From Chaetorhynchus papuensis (lineage: Eukaryota; Chordata; Aves; Passeriformes; Rhipiduridae): DNA of 64,000 nt. Of this stretch, positions 26,120 to 39,996 are shown piece by piece; position 1 is the first letter of the stretch; each line of letters starts with the position of its first letter. Location of the stretch: positions 508,311 through 572,310 of the forward strand of contig VWYX01000341.1 of the NCBI GenBank assembly GCA_013396525.1, given 5' to 3'. The position numbers and the translations under genes are program-made. The notes under the pieces were generated by a model. The model had not been told where the DNA came from and made no database searches. It was given only the letters and a program-made list of their open reading frames with translations.

Positions 26120-26372
26120 CCCTATCTCTCTTCCTCTCACTTATTCTCTGCCCTCTCCCAGCTGCTCTTTCTGTTGTGGCTTGGGTTTTTTTTTCCTTCT
26201 TAATTCTGTTATCCCAGAGGTGCTACCACTGTTGCTGATGGGCTCGGCCTTGGCCAGCAGCAGGTTCATCTTGGAGCCAGCTGGCACTGGCTCTGTTGGA
26301 CACAAGGGAAGCTTCTAGCAGCTTCTGGGGGAAGTCACTCACCCTGTATACCCCCCCGCTACCAAAACCTGA
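26120..26372 (-). mobile_element. 5' portion of the third LTR type, inverted
   Basis: Read on the minus strand it starts near the LTR 5' end (GGTTTTGGTAGCGGGGGGGT), continues through GCTGCTAGAAGCTTCCC, GCTCCAAGATGAACC, GGCCAAGGCCGAGCCCATCA and GGTAGCACCTCTGGGATAAC, and fades out near 26120. This is the same family as 25241-25388, but in the opposite orientation and covering mostly the part that copy has lost. Confidence 0.8.
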
Positions 26373-29300
26373 TCACACACACACCCCCCAAATAAACCCT
26401 GAACCACCCACTTGGAAAGAAATCCATTTTCCCACACAAGTGCACCCGAGGGCTTTGAGTAGTTCACCTTACACAGTGAGGCTGCCACTCAAAAGAAGCA
26501 TTCCTAAAGCTTAACAGCATTCCTTTTTCTCCATCAACACTTCTGTTCCTTTGCCTAAAAAGGCTGGTGTGACTAATTAGTTCCCAACACTCCACTATTG
26601 TTAACAATAATATTACCTAGCCTATAGAGTGTTTTTCATCAGTAGATAAAAAAGTGCTTAGGAAATAAGCCAAGTGTCATTACCTCATCAAGTAATAACC
26701 ACTAAATAATCAGCTCTGCTGCTGCTTTAATCCTTAAAAATGGTGTTTTAAAATCATGAAGAAGCCAAAACGTAATCTCCAAATAATACACCTTCTCTAG
26801 CAAAGGAGATTATTTATTTCCTGTTCAGTGGAACTCAAGAGAGCTCCATGAAGCAAATAGGGAATATATTTGCAAAGATACCACACAGGATTATGAGGGA
26901 CCTTTTCAGTTATTGAGCTCAGGCCCAGTTGTCCCAGGCTGAAATATCATATAAGCCCTTTCTTAAACAGCTTGAGTTTTGCATTAAAACTACTGAGAGC
27001 TTTTTGCATTTCATTAATACCACAGAGAGACTGTGTCAAAAGTACACTGATCTGATGAACACATATTTTCTTCCCATTTGCATACCTAAATGCATTGTTG
27101 ATCTGATAAAACACATTTGTCTTGGATTAACAGTATCTGCTCACGTGAAAAGTTCTGCCTTGTCTTGTGTATTTAGAAAGCTCTCAGTTTGATAAAGGAA
27201 AGAAACAATTAAGTTTCTTCTAAAATTCTAATAACTAGCAAGGCCTAACAAGTTTTGCCTGTGGCTACTGACATATATACGTCACCCACTACCCCCCAGT
27301 ATCAAATTCAACTTTGCTAGAATTGTTTATTCAACATCCAAGATTTAGTTCCAGAGCAGTGACAATCACCTAAGAGTCCACTACAGTGTAATAAGATTAT
27401 TCTTTTCCAAGGTGCCTTACATTACACTTACCAAAACTAATTTTAATTTGACACTGTATTGCCCTGTTTTAAAAAATTATATTGTGGAGATACCACAACT
27501 CCTGTTCACAATCTATCAGGACACTTCAAACTCTCTTCTGTTTAGAGCTACTTTTCCTCTTGTCAAACTCTACCTAAATCTCCCATTGCTACAATTTCAG
27601 GCTGTAACTTGTTATGTTCTGATCAAATCCACTTCTGTATGCAATGAAAAGTCTAGTCAGCTTGCAGCATTGAATACAAATGTGCAGTCCTTGTCTTCCT
27701 GAGAATTTCACTATTTATCAACCTTTCTCTCTTTAAACAGCTAGAGAAGAGGATTGACCTTCTACCATATGCTTTAGGACAGTACTGAGAGACAGTTCTT
27801 TCTCAACAAACATCCTCAGAAATAATAATTCAAACATCTTGCATTACTGCTTATGTGAAGTTCTGATCTGTTTTACCCTATTTTTGCTATCTGAGGAAGC
27901 AAAGACCTTCTTGCTTACTTTTATTCTCCTGTACCCATAGCTACCATTGCCATCAATTCTGTTGTTTTCTTTAGAGAAAAATCATCAATACTATTAAATA
28001 GGAATGTGGTTTTTCCCATATTCTGGAATCTCAGAGCCATTATCTCATTCAACAAGCCATCCTGAAACAATATTGACTCTCCCAGTTCCATCTCTTTTCT
28101 TCCTTTTCCTCTGTTTCAGCATCCAGAAGTATATTTTTCTTTTTATATCAATAGAAAGCAGTTAACCAAAACTAAAGTTTTATAGTTACTTCTTAAGTTT
28201 TTTTGTGATACACTGGAACTGTTCATTAGAGTACACAGGCAGAAGACGAACTCTTTATCAAGTTGCAGTCATTGTCTTTTCGTTGTTTTAGTCTCCATAT
28301 TATTTTTAACCACATAGCCATCAGTAGTCTTACTGGAGGGCTGATGAACTATGGCTTCTGCTCGTGAGTTAGACTAATAACAGAAAGTGCTAGGAGGTCT
28401 AGAGAGACTTAAATTAGCCTTAGATAGTCCTTCCACCATCAGCCATCACCAAAAATGCCTCACTTACAGGATCGCTTTTCTCTTTCTCTTCAATACATGG
28501 CTCATCTAATGTTGTATTTGCTCTTGAGAGTGCCAAATAAGCACGTTATCCATATTCGTTGTAAGAGAAAATTCTCTCTTAACAATTATTAATGATTTCC
28601 TACAACTTTAAAACACCGATTCAGTTAAATCCACAAACACTTGATGACTACCAAATATTAATCATCAATTTGCAAGTTTGACTGGTAGCTTTTATGTTCA
28701 GGATAGGTTTCACATAGAAAAATTCCCTGTAATTTCAAAAGATGCAATCCTAATGAATAATTTGGAGTGTGCACATTTTCATGGTGCTGAATCTTTTCAC
28801 ACATATGTGATGCTCAAATACAGGGTTAGTGTGCAGCACAGCGAGGCTGCTTTTAGTGATACTGCAAATGGTGCTTTCATAACAGAACTCAGTGTCTTCC
28901 TGACTCAAGATAATACTTTCTCTTTTCCATATGAATCCACTTTTTTACTACATCCCACTACTTGCAATGCATGCATATCTTTTCCTTTGTCTTGTCTTCC
29001 TTCTTGGATTATTATTAAAAAAGCCAGCCTGCAAGTACTCCATTCAGCTTTCTACCAAGAGATTGTTTATGACAAGTGACAATAACACCTGAGCACTGTT
29101 CTTTCCTCACTCTCATTCATTAGCTCCTCCATTCCTAATTAAACTCTCACGTTCTGTTTTCACCACACCATTTCTGTGAGATCCACTAAAAACAGGTTCC
29201 AACTCTCAACAATTCTGTTTGCGATTCCTACTCTCACTTGCTGAAAATCTGATTCTTCCAACAAGCACCACATAAAATTACCACAGATAATCTTTACACC

Positions 29301-32300
29301 AGTAGAAGCCTTCCATTACTTGTCTGAGTAACGAGAGTCTATTTCACCACAGCTCCCAAATCAAGTATGCTACTTTTGTGAAATCAAAACCAGGAATTAG
29401 CAGAAAAACATCCCCTGTTCAGAAATGGCTCAGATTATCTGCAGTCAAACGATGTGCCAGGACCGTAGTGGAATATTTCTAAACAAGATTCAAATAATAT
29501 AAGGTCTTTCTACTCTTTGTAATGTACTCATGGATGTGTAAGGTAAACAACTATTTAACTATTAAAAATATAAGTCTATTTAAATATGCAAGTGTTTTTC
29601 CAAACAATTTGTTTGCAACCTTGCTCCTAATAAAAAAAAAAAAAGGAAATAACTTATCTCATCCTTCTCTGTATATCATAGACTGCAGTATGGTGTGAAC
29701 ATTTTTTTCCACAAAATTACCATTATGTTTTACTTCAGGTTGACAATATTATTCTAGATCTGGCTCCCCTGAATCAACCTGCAAGTTATCAGGCCAACTG
29801 AGGAAAAACAACACTATTTGTTGTAGATTTGTTGGTGGAAAGGGTTCTGTCCTTTCTTTAGCAGTAGCAATTGCAATGTGTAATAATATTTTTTTCTAAG
29901 CTAATGCCTAGACTTACTGGCCTATTATGGCTTTAGTCCCCAAGGTGAAAAAGTGGCTATTAAAAGCAAAAAAACTTCTTTTTAAAAGACCATTTCTAAT
30001 ACAGCTCAGGATGCTTCTGTGACTTGAAAACTTAAGAGGCCTGCTGAAGTTCCAAGTTTCATCCCAAGTGAGCATTGCAGATAGAGGCCTTTTAGGAAGC
30101 TAAAAAAATGCAGTTATACAAGAGCCTTCCTGGCAAGAAAGAATAAATCAATCCCCCCAGTACAGAAAAGTACCAGGCTGGGGAGCCACATTTTCTAAGA
30201 GATTTTAAAAGGCAATGAGAGATTCCGGATTAAAGTTCTCAGGTGCTCAACCTGAGCCTCTTCAAGTTTGAAGGTGCCTGTTTTTCAAACAGGAGAAACA
30301 CTGACTCAAAACCAGGCACCTGGAGCCAGCAATGCAAAGAATGGCAGCATCCACAATTATCAACTGCTTAAAATGTTACTTGAGTGCTCTCACACCATGT
30401 GCTGTTCAAATTAATCAACAACCCCACTGTCCAACCATCAAATCCACTAATACATGAGGTTTATCCGACACATACAGAAGACTAAGCAGTTTTCTTTTGA
30501 GCTCCGTGTGCTGCTTTGTCTTAGTCTGACCTGTCCTTCTCTGACTTTGAAAACTGGAACCTCCTACTGCTCCTGATGGAGACCTTCTGCTTTTAAAACT
30601 GCTTAGAAGCTGATAAAACCCTTAAAAGGGGGGGGATATGTAGATTGCACATTAACACCTATCAGTACTTCACTGTCTGATTGTAGTTAACAGGTGACAG
30701 TAGTAGCATAATCTCAGAGAAGAATTTTATGAAGTTTAGGGCTTCTCTGTAAGATAAGTTTGTGCCAGTCTAAGAGACAGGCCATTCTGAACAGTTACTA
30801 CTAGTCTAATGTCCCACATGAGTGCTTTTATTAGTACAGATGTCATTTTGGAAGCTGTTTTATGAAGTTTTCGATGTGGCTCCTTTCTCATCATCGCCTG
30901 ATTCAGTGTGCTCCACATCATCCATATTGCACTGCAAATCTAACCACACTTCTGAGGCACAAATAAATAAGTGTGTGTAAACAGGAGCCGAGGACAGGGA
31001 GGACGTGGAATTTTTCAAGGGGAACAGGTAGTGGGTCACATACCAAAACAATTCCCATAGTTTTCAGTATCTTGATTTAACCCATCTTCCTCCTGAATAC
31101 AATAAAACCCATGAGTCCCTGAAGCAGCTTTATTCAAGAAATAACTTTCTTCCCTCCATCTCCTCACAGTGGACTTCAATTAAAGCCTAAAATGAAGAAA
31201 TTCACTGAGATTGACAGAGGAAATAAAAGGAAAGAAACCACTGAAATGCATCTTCAGAAGCATTATTAAATGTCCCGCAGACACCGGTGCGAGTGACAGC
31301 CACCAGAGCTTAGTGAGAAAAGAGAAGCGGAAAATTAAACTTCTCATTGGGCCTGATGATGATTAATATCTCTTCTCTGATGAGCTGAAACTGCTTAATC
31401 TTTGCTATTAATATCACATCACTGAGGTACAAGTTTGGCAGCTGAAGAGAAAGGGGGCATACACGACTGTTTAAAATTGGGGAGAGGAAAAAAAAGGACA
31501 CAAATACCAAGAGAGGTACATTTTGCTCTCAAGTCTCTTAAAAGCAAGAAACTGAGTATGAAGCTGAGAGTCACCATCAGCGACTCTGAAGTCAGGTTAC
31601 TATGAGGCAGCTCATGGGCAAACAAAGTCATGCAATTTAAAGGAGATAAATAGTAGGTTTCAATCGTTTGGTTAAACGAGTGCATTTGCATTCTACAGGA
31701 AAGACCACTTAATTCATCACATCTCCATTCGAGTGTACATGAACGAGCAACTAATACCTTCACCCAACTCAAATAAGTTAGATAATTGTTATTTTCAGAC
31801 TTACTTACCTCTGTGTATATTGGCAAAGCTTTGAAGAAAGTTAGCTGGAGTTCCTTGGAAACCAGTAATTACGTGTAGCTATGCAGATGGATTTTTAAAG
31901 TTGGTTCCTATAAGAATATTCTATAAAATGTAACCTCTCTGTTGAGATTTTTACCTTAAACCCTTGGGCTGGTAATGCACTGAAGCAAGAGGTGAAATAG
32001 CTAAATCCATTATAGTTAATACTGCTAGAAAACATTCTGTGTGTATTACATTTCAGACCAAAAGAATCCTTTGTTAAAGTCAGTGCAGATCCCTTGAGAC
32101 ACACATTATAACAGTTTGATTAGTAGAGAATAAAAAGCAGACTTTTATAGCACTCATTCATCCGAAAACATTATTCCCGCTGAAGTTAACAAGGAAAATC
32201 ATGGAGTTGGGTTGAATTAAATTCAACTACAAGTAGGAAATATACTGATTGTGAAATAGTAAAGTGGTGGTATGATTTCAATATGATTCTAGAATGCTGA

Positions 32301-33225
32301 ATGCCTTAATGTTGGGGAAGAAATGGATGAGAAATCTTCCATGTTTCAATGTTCTAAAGGTAACCTGTAAACACTGTAAAGTGATTTTATGTATTATTTG
32401 GAGAACTGAGAATACCATACTGATAAATTGTACACTTAAAAGCCTTGATCCCATGAATTGCCAAATTAGTGCTCAAATACATTTTTCTTGATTAACACTC
32501 TTAACCTGAAACTGAAACTGTTTTTTGATCCTTTCAGAAGGGTTATTTTTCACAAGTGAAAAGCTACAGTAAACCTGGAGCCCAAAACAAATATTCTGCT
32601 TGGGAAATTAGTTTTTCTGGACTGGGATGGCAACCGATCATCCTGATAACTAGCTTCTACTAGCTATGGGAAGATTAGCAATTATCCTATGAATTTACCT
32701 CTTTTTTTACACAGCTATAAGTTGTCATAGCTGTAGTACTCTCATCTACAGTTCTCAAGGTGATATTTCTTGCAGTGCACTTTATACACAGCAATATCTC
32801 ATAATCATGATTGCTTATTTTACATGAAACTGAAACTGTTAAAATGATCCTTTTTTGTTTTTCTTTTTCCATTGTCTGCTTCTTGTCTTTCACTTCTTAC
32901 CTTGAAGCCAGGAATATCTGGACAGAGATTAAAGCATGTATTTTTTAACAAGGTGGTATAATTTATTCAGAGATGTGCTAGAATCCTCCAGCAGCTTTAA
33001 AATCAAGTTCAGCAATCTGGGTAGAACAGCTTTGGTGTATCTGGAACGCATCGGTCAGATGCAGGAATTACCAGCCAGCATTATTCTATCAACTCTACCA
33101 TATAATACAGCCTGTGCCATGCAAGATGTTAACAGTCACTCTGATGATAAAAGCCTACAAATCTTCGCAAGCTCACAAAACATCAGTAACTCTTCTGTGC
33201 ACTTTTGAGAAGAATCTACAAATTG

Positions 33226-33255
33226 ATTCTGTGTGTGTGATTCTGTGTGTGTGTG
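33226..33255 (+). repeat. (GT)n microsatellite in a 14-bp tandem unit
   Basis: ATTCT followed by GT repeats occurs twice in tandem (GT blocks near 33230-33239 and 33244-33255), so a short GT array was duplicated together with its flank. Confidence 0.85.
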
Positions 33256-35374
33256 AAATTTGTCTGCTGGGTCTGTTTTGAAAAACAAATTAAACAAAGA
33301 CTGCTGCAGCTACTTCAGGAGAGATGTACTGGCATGTAAACAAAGAAAGGTGAATGATAAAACAGGAAAAAAAGTAAAGGAAGAAGATGTTGGGAGAAAC
33401 ACAACTACTTTGGGGTATTGTTTTTTCACTCAATCGCATAAGAAACAGATAGCTTTCACATTTTTTTATTCCAGCAACTTCTTCAAGTGCTTTCCAACAT
33501 ATAAGAATAATTCTATCCTATTAGCTATGGCTTTATTTCAGCTCCAGAAATAATCCTCTATATATTACACAAATGGTATGCGACATTCTTTGATATTTAA
33601 CCACACCATGACAACCCCAATCCTGTGTCTAGAGACCCAAATTAAGATCCTATTGTAGCACCAACAGCCATAACTGCACTGGGTTTAATCTGCTTAGGAA
33701 GAACAATATTCACTTTGAAGATGGAGGGGCCCAGGCTTCGGTGACTGGAAGAGAGTGCACGAGCTGCCCAGGCTTCCTCTGCTTCTCTCCCCTTGGCAGT
33801 ACCTGTGCTTGCTCAACAACAGCCAACACAAGCAGGGCTACAGTCACATTTTCAGTTTATTTTGTAGATACACACCTTTGGTTTTTGATTCAGGACCTTG
33901 GTGTGTTACTAACTCCAAGCTTGTAAGCTACTCCAGGTGTCTAAAAGCTTACATTGGTGATGGTGGTTTCACTGGGTGTTTACACAAGTTCAGGAAGCAG
34001 TATGCAGAGAGCACATCACACACCTCTTCTGTAGAATAGGTACAGACGTTATTACAAGTTCACCGGAAAAAGTATCTCATTGTGAAACACTTTATTTATA
34101 CAGTAAAACATTTTAAGTAGGCCTATAATTATTTTTTTAAGTAAATATACCAAACAGAAGCGCAGTCTTCTTTGGATTGGGAATTTAATTTAGGGAAATG
34201 TGACGATTCTATAATTTTTTTTGGTAATTTTAACTTCACTACTTTCAGCTCTCTCCTCCTAATTCCTCATCTCTGTAAACCCTGCCATTTAGCAATTTCA
34301 AAGGCAAACAGAGTTACAAAATTAAAGAAAAAAAAAGGTTTAAAACCTTGATGTTTACATGCTGGACTTTGACCATTTCACAGAATTATAGAGAAGGGCA
34401 GTCATACCACAGGTTAGAAAAAATTATTGTCGCAGGATAGCTCAAATAGCTGGAACAGGGTTAAACTGGAAGAGAATCTCAGGCTAAAAACATATCAGTC
34501 TCCAGGTCATCAGCTTTTCCTGTTTTTGTTGGTATCTACAAAGCTGAGTGAACCAGGATGACTGCTGTCAGACTATGTTTTTGAAGTTAGTTGTGCATTT
34601 CACTCAATAGTCCAAGCATATCTAGATACATTAAAAAAAAAAATCTCTTTCAAGTCTAGAAACAAGAATTGCAAAGCAACACATGAGAGGTAAAACTTCA
34701 AGGGAAGGAAATAATTACTCAGCAGAACAATTCAATGGCTGTCAGGTCTGAAAAATGTTTGGAAAGGGTACGGAGGGAATGAAAGAGACGTGTTGGAGAT
34801 AGTGGTATGGTTAAGCTAAGCATACCTATAACACATCCATCCAGTAACAGGGTATCAAGCTTCCCACTCTGCTGTTTTTCCTAAACCGTTCCAGAGCAAA
34901 ATCAGCAGAACATAAGAATGACCATACACTATGTGTGAAATAATTATTTGATTTTTTTTTTCAGCTTGACTCCTCCTCCTTCTGGTATTCTACACATTTA
35001 AATAAATACTCAAAATGTAAGTTTCTAAAGTACTGGAAGGCACTACAGATGCAATTTGCTCTCTAACCAGACAGATTTTGATTTCAAACTTTTTCCTGAT
35101 CTGAAAAACACCCTGCAAATCTTAAATACAAAAACTTCACAAAAATCGAACAGAACAAATTAATTGTTCTGAGAATCAAAAGCTAAATTTTTCATTTCAA
35201 TCTTTTAAAGCATCTCTATTTCAGATGTTTTTTCATCTTATGAATACACATTTGTTGACCTGCTTGCCTGTTTGCCCCCAAAGCTCATTGATTAATTTCA
35301 AATTACTTTGTTAGAGGGAAAGAAGTCAGAGGTAATGAAGCTTCTACAACTGCCAGGAACACAGAGAGACAGAG

Positions 35375-35560
35375 ATGAGAGATGCCAAACATTCCACCAT
35401 TGAGAAATACACTGCAGCACGAGCTCAAGATTTATTTAGATACCAAGAGATCCATATGGGAGCTAGATTTTATAAATGCCCTGATTGTAGGAAAAGCAAC
35501 TTCAGCATCAATCAGCTGCATGACATCAATCACAGCAAGTCAGGCTACATTAGTTCCAGC
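35375..35560 (+). pseudogene. Decayed C2H2 zinc-finger relic
   Basis: Seen: a plus-strand frame of 93 codons from ATG 35375. Residues 20-35 read LFRYQEIHMGARFYKC. This lines up position by position with the end of one C2H2 finger, the seven-residue H-TGEKP-Y linker and the first Cys of the next (Leu, x2, Tyr in place of His, x3, His, x, Gly, x3, Tyr, Lys, Cys). CPDC follows (Cys35, Cys38), and His49-x3-His53 closes the finger. The second finger is two residues short between Cys38 and His49, Phe is displaced by one, and the previous finger has lost its cysteines. I infer a broken retro-copy or gene relic in the intron, not a working exon; no clear splice sites flank it. A chance match is possible but unlikely given the linker alignment. 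Confidence 0.55.
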
Positions 35561-36697
35561 ACACAAAGGAGTTCTCGTGTACTTAGAACTGCACATTTTG
35601 TTTCAGGAAGCCAAGCTCTACTTCTTGGGGGTTTGTTTATTCAGGGTTTTTTTTAACAAGACATTTAAGCTCACCTTGCTTTTCTGTTCTTCTATTAAAA
35701 AACACGTTTGGACTACAAAGTTAGGAAGTGCCTATCTTTGAAACAGAGGAGGAATAATCAGGAAATAACAGTCCTACTGTTAAGTCTTCCATGCAGCCGT
35801 AACAGAATTTGGGCATCCAGATATCCCTTCTTCTTGGGAGAAATTTGCTCACTTTTGTGTAATGCAACTTTTATAGATGGCATTTTTCCCAAAAGTCTGT
35901 TCAAAGAAGGAGGAAGACAAAGATGAAACACAACCCTTGAGAAATCCCACCGATTATATTCAGTTAGCTGCTGTTCCAAAGAAGCTGGCCCCTCACTCCT
36001 GTCAAAGAATTGCTTTTCATTCTGACCTTCATGTTTCTGCCAGAAATGACAAATTAAGAGCTGTCTAGAAAAAGAAAGCCAAGAGAAAACTGGTGTTTAG
36101 AAGCGAAGAAGCATTCCATCCAATCAAGAGGTTGTACAGAGAAGAAAGAAGGTAAGCCTACAGCTTACTTTACTTTTCTGAAAGCTTGTACTTAAAAATA
36201 TGAGTGTCAAAAGAAAAAGTGTGCCCTCTGTACTGGAATTCCAAAAAGCAATGCAGACTTGCTTTCGTTTGGCACAGCACACTGACAAAAGGAGTGGCCA
36301 TTGCAAGATTCATGGCTTCTCCTGAGATGACAGGGTACTGGTTTAAGGATGTGAACTCCTGGCAAGCTAAAGAAAAAACAGCACTGATTTCAGCATTCAG
36401 GGGCTGAACTGGAGTGGACCTTACTAGCCAAGGACAAAATTGTATTGCAGAACTTTAAGTTTAATTGAAAAAGTAGTTGAGAAGAAAAAAGATCCATTCC
36501 CCACGCCCCCCCCAACTCCACAATTTGACCTCCAAAAGCTTCTCGTGACCATGGTGGGTTTTGGCTGACACTCTTGGCATAAGGCCATTCTTGTTTTGGT
36601 ACAGAAACTACTTCAAATTCCCTGTCACTGCTCACAAGCAGACTATTTATAAAATGGGGAACAAAACTCTTTATTTTTCCATTTCCTTCCATACAAT

Positions 36698-36721
36698 AAA
36701 ATAAAATATTTATTTTATTTT
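36698..36721. repeat. AT-rich inverted repeat, 11-bp perfect arms
   Basis: AAAATAAAATA (36698-36708), a 2-base loop, and TATTTTATTTT (36711-36721). Such pure A/T palindromes arise easily in AT-rich DNA. Confidence 0.8.
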
Positions 36722-39304
36722 CTTATATGATGGATATGTAAGACTTCTCAAGTCTATGAAAAAAAAATAAACGTGGGATCAGTGACTTCTAAGCTAAAGA
36801 TGATGAGCAGAGAACGAGATTCAGCTTTCACAGCATGGACCTTCTGGTCCTTTATCAGTGTTCTGTATCACCAAATCACCAGGGTTCCATAGAAGGACAA
36901 GTTTTCCAGGATAACGCAACAAAACTTCACATAAGCCTGACATCTTTGCTATCATAAGTGATTTTACTCTTGTAGGATCCCCAGATGTATTCAAGATGGT
37001 GTAGTGATAGCAGTAGAGATAGAGGTGCTCGAGTGACAATGCTCTATCACCTGAAATAAGTGTAAGCCACCATCATTTAGTCCAGAATGGAAATGAAGGG
37101 GTGGTTTTTTAACTAAAGATAGCCAATATCCACTAAACACACCTCCTGTAAACCTGTTCAGGCACTCATCACAGTAACACCTTTACTATATGCAGAGGCA
37201 CCCTTTCAGGACTCCTTTTCTCAGAACTTTATTAAAAAGACAGGATCAATACAAAGGTTGAAGCTTCTATTTTAAATGGACACTGGATTAAGTTTCCTTT
37301 TTTAATCCTGCTGAGACACATATGAGATAAAATTCAGGCCAACTGAAGGAAATGGATTTAAAAAAGCAATTCTAGTTTTTGTGTCTTTTTGATTACATTG
37401 TCTGTGAAAGAATTATTTTCTGATGTTTGTTCATCAGTTGCAAGCGTCTGATAGACATTTTAGTAATTAATTATTTGTTTGCCTCTTCCTATGGGCAACT
37501 TACTGCAAGCATTAAAAATTCAGGCAGTTTTCATCAAGCACATAGATCATGTGATAAACTTTTGGCACTTAAGACCAAGAACCCCCAGAATCAGTTTTTT
37601 GATTCAAGTATTCACAAATATGATTTCAGAATCTACATCCCATGAATATTAAAACTGGATATTCTTTGTTTCCATAGACAGTCTTCCCAATTAACACATT
37701 CACTAGAATATTTATGGAAACATACACAAAAAGAGTGTGAACAGCATCAAAGTGAATCCATTTAAATACTAAGATGAGTATTTGCAGCCTGCCTTCAATT
37801 TATTTTATTGTATTTTATGAGGTGTTTGCCCAACTCTAGCTTCAATCATGTCCCTACAGATGACTCTGACTGAAATGAATTGTCAGGGAATGATAGTTGC
37901 CCAACACTGGAGTGAAAAGAGGAGAATCAAGGAAAGCAAGTCCCAGGAAAGAAAGCAGGCTCTGTTTTTTAGAATGCTACCTGAGCAGTTAAAAGAAACC
38001 AGAGTCAACTGCTCTCTCACAGACTCCCTACAGGATCTCACACAACTTTTCAATTTTTCATCTTAAGGTTACGTTGCTGACTCTTTTTTTCCTGGGAAAC
38101 ATGTTCTACACAGGAGCCCTACACAGATACTTCAGGCTTTCAGCCTCAAGTGGATCCACCACACAGGGACTGGCAACTCAAGTGTATTTTCATCCTGTCA
38201 AAACAGAGGTGACTGTAAATCTGCTGAGGACACATAGCCACTTTTTCTTTCCTTTTTTTTTTTTTTTTTGAGGAATCAGTAATCTAGAAAGCATGGTCAA
38301 ATTACAGTTCCAAAATCTCCATTTTACATGACCTTCATGGTAAGGGGGATAGAAAACTGCTGCATATAGCTTGGAAAATTAAGCTATTTATGGAGCTACC
38401 GCTAGTTAGGCAAATTGCTATTTTCTTTCTAATGAAAATTTATCATGCATTATTTGATTATTTCCTCTTCCCTGTTTTAAATGCACTCCACCTTTCCTAC
38501 TCTATTACTTTGTCTTTTGAATATAATCTAAGAATGTTGGAACAATTAACTTTTTCATTCAAAGTCCCTGATAACTGAAAATTATGCTGTCCTTGTCCAT
38601 TATTAAAAACAACGGCAACCAGGTACGTTCAAAGGCTATACAATATTCAATATCATCTTTAATATTCCGCCTCATAACCTCAATAGACATTTATACATGA
38701 TTAATGAGGCTTTTAGTAGCTATTGCTGTCACAGCTTGGGTCACACCACCTCCAATGAATATTCTGAGGGATAGGTCTTACTGGAAGTGTCTGAGTGACA
38801 ACAGTGAATAGCAGGCTACTGGGTACTTTCTGACATGAGAACAAAATCCAAAATAAAACAAAATTCTGTCTTAAGGAACTTGAAACTGTTTAAAAAGCAG
38901 AACATGGGAACAGGCTGCAGTAAGGCATATTTTATATTACAGATTCACCAACAAAGCTTTTAAAGGGATTCTAATGTGTTCCCACTCCCATGCTGTGGGA
39001 AAGGAGTAACTTAAGTTCTTAGATATAAACACATGGATGAGTAATGTAATAATGTAATTCCTGAATACATCAAGAATATATAAGGCAGACAATGCACTGC
39101 AGATGTCATACCAGAGACATTTGAATCTAGAACCCTGAAACATACAAACAAACAAAAAAACTGCAAAAGAATAAAAAAATCCTTACAAAATTTTTTGCTA
39201 TGACAAGTCAACCTTTTAACTTAGTGAATAAAAGACCAAGGTGATTTTACTACTATATGTAGGTATCTTCAACCAGAAGCATTCCCAAGCCTGGCTGGGC
39301 AATA

Positions 39305-39680
39305 ATTATCATGGATTCACCAAAGGTAAATCACGCTTGCCCAGCCTGACTGCTTTCTGTGATTAAATGACTATGAACACATGACCAGTTGGTGTGATCT
39401 CCCTTAAATTTAAGCACAGTATCCCTGTATGCAAGCTGGGATTTTACAGTATGTATGGGTGGACTAGATAGGTGAAAAACTATCCAGAATGTTGGGCTCA
39501 AAGGGTGATGGTTACTCATTCATGGTGTGTCTGAAGGTCCATGTATTCTCTATCCTTGGAGGTTTTCAAGACACTGTTGAATAAATGCCAAAGAAATCTT
39601 GCCTGATTCCAAAACCCAAACTGGTTTGAGCAGGAGTTTAATGAGAGAACTCCTGAGCTCCCTTCCACAATGAATAATTA
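39305..39680 (+). mobile_element. CR1 LINE copy with internal deletion
   Basis: The left part (39311-39380) matches the reverse-transcriptase segment of CR1 that encodes the FTKG...CLTNLIAF-type motif. The middle (39455-39535) matches the GLLGSKGDG-like segment, and the right part (39555-39680) matches the end of ORF2 and the 3'UTR (TGAGCAGGAG, CTCCTGAGCTCCCTTCC). The joins skip large amounts of the element, so it is 5'-truncated and internally deleted. It faces the minus-strand copy that starts about 220 bases further on. Confidence 0.8.
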
Positions 39681-39902
39681 AGTGAGTCTATGAAGATACC
39701 AGGTATTGATGGTTTCTTTAATTTGGTGGAAAAAAGTCTAAAAAGAACAGTTTACTCAAATCTAAACCCAGATGTACTAAAAAAAAAAATTTCTAGCCCT
39801 GTGATTAACAAAAGAAACTAGTGCCAGGAGGCAGAGAGGACTCTACAGTCCTGACAGTTTCAAATCAAGGCACAATGCCGTCGTGAGGCAATTTTTACTC
39901 AA

Positions 39903-39996
39903 TTATAGAATCATAGAATGATGCAATTGTTTACACTGGAAAAAGCCTTTAAGATCATTGAGTCCATCCATTAGGCCAGCACTGCCACGTCCACCA
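39903..39996 (-). mobile_element. CR1 LINE 3'UTR and tail (same copy as 39997-40240)
   Basis: The inverted ATAGAATCATAGAATGAT tail at about 39905 is followed by the GATCATTGAGTCC motif and CR1 3'UTR sequence. It continues directly into the ORF2 remnant. Confidence 0.93.

Noticed and set aside
28678..29079. 133-codon plus-strand open frame
   Set aside because: No family resemblance and random-looking composition; frames of this size are expected by chance in 64 kb.
31353..31390. Possible C/D-box snoRNA (ATGATGA at 31356-31362, CTGA at 31377-31380 and 31385-31388)
   Set aside because: The boxes are too close, the internal C' and D' boxes overlap, and no terminal stem is formed.
31419..31826. 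135-codon minus-strand open frame, in sense with LARGE1
   Set aside because: It does not resemble any part of LARGE1 and has no acceptor/donor pair fitting its phase.
34380..34435. Possible CR1 tail remnant (CACAGAATTATAGAG, GGTTAGAAAA)
   Set aside because: Only two short words match and the order and spacing are poor, so the support is too weak to annotate.
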